A stretch of 64,000 nt of DNA from Silene conica (Eukaryota; Streptophyta; Magnoliopsida; Caryophyllales; Caryophyllaceae), in the NCBI GenBank assembly GCA_029255685.2, contig CM055315.2, positions 71,701,681 to 71,765,680 of the forward strand, read 5' to 3'. Shown piece by piece: positions 59,821 through 64,000 of this stretch. The translations under genes and the position numbers were made by a program. A model generated the notes under the pieces. The model did no database searches. It was not told the DNA's origin and saw only the letters and a list, made by a program, of their open reading frames with translations. Position 1 is the stretch's first letter; each line of letters starts with the position of its first letter.

Positions 59821-59963
59821 CTCGATCGAATAGCTTGAATAGGCTCGAGAACAAGTAAGTCGGCCGAATACAAGCTACTCGACCGAGTAGAGACCACTCG
59901 ACCGAGTAAGGACTACTCGACCGATTAAGTCCCACTCGGCCGAGTAAGATCCACTCGACCGAG
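59821..59963. repeat. 19-bp palindrome array, T2 leader
   Basis: Eight positions from 59821 to 59954 in 19-bp steps. The last five (CTCGACCGAG, CTCGGCCGAG and one variant) are well kept; the first three are decayed. Confidence 0.92.
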
Positions 59964-60169
59964 TAGCGTTTAAAAACCGGGTTCGACGACACTCTTTCCA
60001 CCCGATAAGTATAGCTTAACTTTTCCCCTCTTCCCACTTTTACATTCCTACAACATTACTCTCACCCTAAAACCTTCAAGATCTCCTTGTTCTTAAGTTC
60101 CAACCTAACACAAATTCTTCCGACTCAATCTCGGTGTCTACATTCCGTTCTCCTAACTCTCATCACAAG

Positions 60170-60586
60170 GTAAGTTCTACAATTTTCAATTTAATTTCTA
60201 GGGTTAAGTTTGATGTTGGGATTTATCCTTACCTTTTTACCTCAAAATCATAGTGAGAGTACCATTGGTATGAGATTACATTGTAAGAAGTAATGGGTAT
60301 TTTTGTCGGCATTCTAAGGTCGTTTTAAGCATAAACAACCCAAAATTTCAGATCTGATACTCGAAACTGTCTTCTATTGCAATTGTTTTTGCCTTTCAAA
60401 CTTAACAATTTTATCTTACACCATAAAGTTCAACACCAAGGGAGTAGGGATGCGAGCAAATAATCATGTTTGTAGTATTCATCTTCAAAATAGGTCTTAA
60501 GAATGTTTTTAGGAGAGGTCTAAATCTGATTTTGCTATAAAACCTAAAGGAGCCCGTGTGTTTTATTGAAATTTTTTGTGTTCTAG
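60170..60586 (+). other. Probable intron before the T2 ORF1
   Basis: CACAAG|GTAAGT donor at 60170 and a T-rich stretch with TTCTAG acceptor ending at 60586, one base before ATGACTAGAGC. The preceding CT-rich leader (about 60020-60169) reads like a 5' UTR. Predicted by eye only. Confidence 0.5.
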
Positions 60587-62007
60587 ATGACTAGAGCTAA
60601 AGGCTGGTCATCCAAGAGGGCTAAGGCTTATGAAAGGGCCAGTGGATCAGGCATGATAGGGAGGGGTAGCTTGGTGCCTATAGTAGAGGAATACCCTCAA
60701 GTTGAGTTTGCTGATTTCAACCAGTGAAACCTTTTTGTGAGTTTAATAGGCCGCAGTATGAGGGCTACCAGGTGTGTGAACCACACCATCTCTGAAGAAT
60801 TGGAGATTGATGAAGACCTGCAGCACATGTTTGAAGTGTTGGGCTCATGGGACTTATACGTCTTCGCAAGAAGACCTATTCCTTCCCAACCTTGGAGTTT
60901 CTTAGCTTCTTTCTGTATGATGTGGGCGGATGTATGGTGAGATTCAGGTTGTTGAACTAGTCTATCACTTTGATCCTGAACCAGTTTGTCGAATACATGG
61001 GCTTAGAGCAGGATGAGGAGGAGTACCTAAGAGATGTGGTGGTGGGTAGTGACTCGGAAGCACCCCGGGTCTTCCATTTCTTTACAGGGTACGAGCGTCA
61101 TAATGTGAGTGCCATGTTGATCAATGAGGTACAACACATCACCCTCTGTATCTCCTTGAGGATGGTGTCCTATTTGTTGTACGTACTTGAGAGATGATGT
61201 GAGCAAGTTAAAATCTCATGAGGTGATGTTGTTAGCATCGTACATGAACCCGCGTCGGGAAGAGCATGTGTACTATATTTCTCCAGCCATAATGTATGCC
61301 AGCCTAGCGGACATGGCACATAACTCGCATCGCCATGTTGGCTGTGGTGCTATCGTGACCCGCCTGGCCCAGAGATTAGTGGAGCTCCAGCTTGAGGATG
61401 ACCTGCAAGCTCTTCAGGACACCGTACCGACCATTGACGAGGAATATCTAGTGAGGGTTAAGTGGATTAGGAAGTTGGCTGATGGTGGGTTAGCCTTTAA
61501 AGTCAGAGATAGCTTCTGGTGTCGTATCTCTAACCTTGAGTTCATCCCCACCCTTGACCATGAAGACGACAATACTTATACTTCAGGACATGATCTTCCA
61601 CGCAGATTTTATACTATTCCTAGGAAGCCTGGATAGAGATGCCCGAGACCACCCATGAGGGAGGCGTGGTGCGTATAAGTCGTCGGGTTAGGGCGGGCCG
61701 TGCTGAGCGGAGGGAGGACTTTCAGAGTGTGGACCCACCCTTCGATCCTTACATACCTCACCCAGCCCTCTACTTTCCCCAATACCCTTCATACCCGACA
61801 ATCGAGGATCCGAGGATGCAGCCTCATGAGTTGGCAAATCGCCTTTCCGCCACCTTAGTTTTTAGGGGTATGTACGAGGTCAACCTAGTCCATCACGGAG
61901 TGGGTACTCAGGCAGCCCAGCCAGCTTGGTGGAACAGGGTAGGTAATGATGACGGCGTCTTCAACGCTTTTACGGTAGATCGTGCCAGGTGGCCAGAGCT
62001 GTGCTAG
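60587..62007 (+). pseudogene. T2 ORF1-like region (fossil)
   Basis: The ATG at 60587 opens a basic N-terminus (KGWSSKRAKAYERASGSG). Later open pieces (60737-60940, 60970-61197, 61187-61636, 61639-62007) read as parts of one family: an acidic EELEIDED segment, LNQFVEYMGL, SHEVMLLASYMNP, GCGAIVTRLAQRLVELQL and a Pro/Tyr-rich end. The style recalls the ORF1/ATHILA-type proteins of plant Ty3 elements; the assignment is tentative. Broken several times. Confidence 0.45.
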
Positions 62008-62438
62008 CAACCGGCAGGGTGGATGGTCGGGCCCTGGGGAGCCAAATGTGGGAGTCAGCTGGACAACCACGGTCGGTGGGATTTTGGGGAGGTACCCGGT
62101 TATGGGGGAGGTACGATTGCATCAGGTACGATGGCCGATCAGGGATGACAGGTTGACGACGACATCTCGCGATGTTGGGGAAGATGTGTGAGCTGCAATC
62201 GTGATGATGCGAGACTAGTGACCATTCAGATTCTTATAGTTTTTTAGACTTGTTGGCCATGGCATGTTGAACTTGGTTCCATTAAAATAATCTTACCGCA
62301 TGTAGCGGGGACTCGTGAACTAGGCCTTAGGGCCACTCTGCAAATTTTTTTCTTTTTATTAGTGATGCTTCCGTTTATGTGAAAGATTTACCAAAAGAAT
62401 GCTGGTTCTGTCCGTGGAACTTGGTAGAGTAACTTTCA

Positions 62439-62524
62439 CTCGGCCGAGCAAGAGGGACTCGACCTAGTAGATTCAACTCGGCCGAGTAACTATAACTCGA
62501 CCGAGTAAGGCCCAATTTGGTGAG
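62439..62524. repeat. 19-bp palindrome array, T2 3' end
   Basis: Units at 62439, 62458, 62477 and 62496, with a decayed fifth at 62515, about 90 bp before the polypurine block. Confidence 0.92.
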
Positions 62525-62632
62525 TGTGCGTAGTTGGTTTGTATCTAAATGTCTCTATCTCTGCGATGATGGGGGAAACAGACTTGGTTAGTCAACTTCG
62601 GGGACAAAGTTCCTTTTTGAGGGGTAGATACC

Positions 62633-63050
62633 TTATGTTGTATGATGTAACAAGTGTTATCATGTGGTAGTATGCGGTCATCACGTGTGTGGCACGTGAT
62701 CCATATGATGTATATTGTGTATTCCGTAGACAAGTGCATAGTGTTGATTACGGAGAAGGCATACTGTGATTGAGTAAAATGATGGCGAACTAGAAAATGA
62801 GGTTTTGAGAGGTATGGAGCAGAAATTCCTTTGAGCAGCAGTGGGTAGCTCGATCGAGTGAAAATGCATTCGATCGAATGGAAAAATACTCGATCGAATA
62901 GCAAGGAACTCGATCGAACATATTTCAGTTGGACTTACACGATCGAGCGATAAATATGCTCGATCAAAGCGAGAATCACTCGATCGAGCAGGCGACAGTT
63001 GTGAGCCTGCGACAGAAGTATAAGGAGAAGCCCTATGTTGAGTAATATAT
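62633..63050. other. Unassigned sequence with 20-bp palindrome array
   Basis: Not recognisable as a T LTR. It contains the array at 62849-62988 and no coding region; probably another retroelement interior. Confidence 0.4.
62849..62988. repeat. 20-bp palindrome array (CTCGATCGAG type)
   Basis: Units at 62849, 62869, 62889 and 62909, then, after a gap, 62939, 62959 and 62979; 20-bp steps. Motifs CTCGATCGAG, TTCGATCGAA, CTCGATCGAA and CTCGATCAAA. Confidence 0.93.
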
Positions 63051-64000
63051 TAGAATATGTTTAATATATGTTTTATGTTTTAATGATTTTTTTTTTTGGT
63101 TTCAACCGGGGTGTCCACCGTCGACAACAGTGTATTTTAATGATGACAAGTCTAGCTGATATGTTTTATATACTCGTACGCGTAATCGTGTGTTAAGTGT
63201 ATAGTTACCAATAAAATGAAGATCTCGTCAATCAACATAAATCCAAAAGAGTTTTCTACTTGAAGAAGATTCAAGTTATTAGTCAAGCTTAGACTAATCA
63301 AAGATTGATGAAAGATCATAAGCTCCTTTCAAGTTTTTCTGAAGATTAATAAGAATAGACGTCAAGTAACGGAATCATATTTAGTTGGAACGTTATTAGC
63401 CGAAGTTATAGCTTATTGTTATAACTTTGGTAAGTAACATGTTCAAAGTTATATTTCGCAGCTATAACTCCATGAACCAACAAGAAATGCACGGAACAAG
63501 AAATGCACGGAATTGTGTTTATGTTAACGAGGGTTATTGTTGTGTTGTTGTCAAATATTGAATTAGTAATCTTAAACGGTTTTTATAGAATAAAATGTTC
63601 TATGATTAAAAGGATTAAAAATAATTATCTTATGAGTTAATTATTTATCCTAATATACTAAGGATTTTATTCTAACCGAAATTGTCAATATTCAAACAAT
63701 CTAGAAAGTCGTGTAGACGGTTGTGACCGTGAGGTGTCACGATTCTCTTAATTGTTTTTAGGCCAATTTAAGTAAATATTATTTGTTTATTTAAATACCT
63801 TAAACAAACTAGATTTTGGTAAAAGATATAATTTATTATATCTTGACAAGAATTAGGAGTTTGATTTTAAATAGGATGTTATGTTTTATGATATAAGATC
63901 TTTCCTAAATTAAATAGGTTTAGGAAGTTAGTCTTATATTTAAATATAACAATATCTTATGTAATATTTCCTAATTTAATTAAGATTAGTTTTAGAATAT
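63051..64000. other. AT-rich end of window
   Basis: No gene recognised. A TTTAATGATGACAAGTCTAG segment near 63134 resembles the start region of some copia leaders, but I cannot support an element. Confidence 0.35.

Larger units (their letters stand above)
57870..62632 (+). mobile_element. T2: LTR element with ORF1-like gene, no polymerase seen
   Basis: LTR 57870-59224, primer site TGGTATCAGAGC (59227), leader, palindrome array, probable leader intron, ORF1-like coding remnant, second array and a polypurine-like tract at 62614-62630. I see no 3' LTR directly after that. With no RT or integrase in 3.4 kb of interior, it would be non-autonomous. Broken in several places. Confidence 0.68.

Noticed and set aside
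63051-64000. Possible copia leader at the right edge
   Set aside because: Only one suggestive word; no LTR end, primer site or gag in the window.

Overview
The window is plant nuclear DNA, very probably from a eudicot with a repeat-rich genome. The evidence is nested LTR retrotransposons of typical plant lineages (Athila-like and chromovirus-like Ty3, and Ty1/copia), primer sites matching plant tRNA-Asp and initiator tRNA-Met, GT-AG introns and AT-rich spacers. Caryophyllales is a weak guess from memory of similar motifs. I see no bacterial-type genes, tRNA or rRNA genes. LTR elements are treated as fossils throughout.

Layout. 1-7923: a young Athila-like element (E1, minus strand) with gag and protease but no visible reverse transcriptase. 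It sits in the LTR end of an old chromovirus-like element (7924-13186) that still shows RT, RNase H and integrase remnants and carries part of a second LTR family (Y, 10328-12566). 13187-33286: the only stretch with a plausible host gene. This is a small multi-exon gene at 22849-27736, whose first exon resembles the N-terminal motif of cycling Dof factors and whose later exons encode a Cys-rich protein. Its 5' part is duplicated 9.2 kb upstream (13643-13715). Two decayed Athila-like elements (E3, about 16.0-21.6 kb; E4, about 29.1-30.5 kb), MITE-like repeats and microsatellites surround it. 33287-62632: a cluster of 'T' elements (LTRs TGTAACACC...GTTACA) interrupted by a copia element (34703-55080). 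The copia element in turn contains a second gag-protease Athila-like element (E2, 39138-47304, perfect target duplication GCAAC, inside the copia gag gene) and a solo Y LTR (49278-52308, target duplication TATAA). 62633-64000: AT-rich DNA with one more palindrome array.

Main discovery. At least four structurally different retroelement groups here carry arrays of short palindromes at a pitch of about two DNA helical turns. E1 and E2 together hold 26 copies of a 33-bp unit: a 12-mer of the GGTCGACCGACC type, exactly 9 variable nt, then another such 12-mer. T elements carry CTCGGCCGAG-type 10-mers at exactly 19 bp, up to 8 in a row, in the LTR, the leader and near the 3' end. An adjacent array uses CTCGATCGAG at 20 bp. 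The older E3 and E4 have different motifs at 21 and 20-21 bp in the comparable part of their LTRs. The Y LTRs carry large palindromes and, most strikingly, a run of about ten predicted hairpins that share a core (CTGAGTTG-like) but have arms that differ from unit to unit and remain complementary. Between E1 and E2 the 12-mers and the spacer length are kept while the spacer sequence has changed. This points to a selected or actively homogenised cis-acting system (protein docking, or RNA dimerisation and packaging) rather than plain satellite drift. The function is inference; the geometry is read directly from the sequence.
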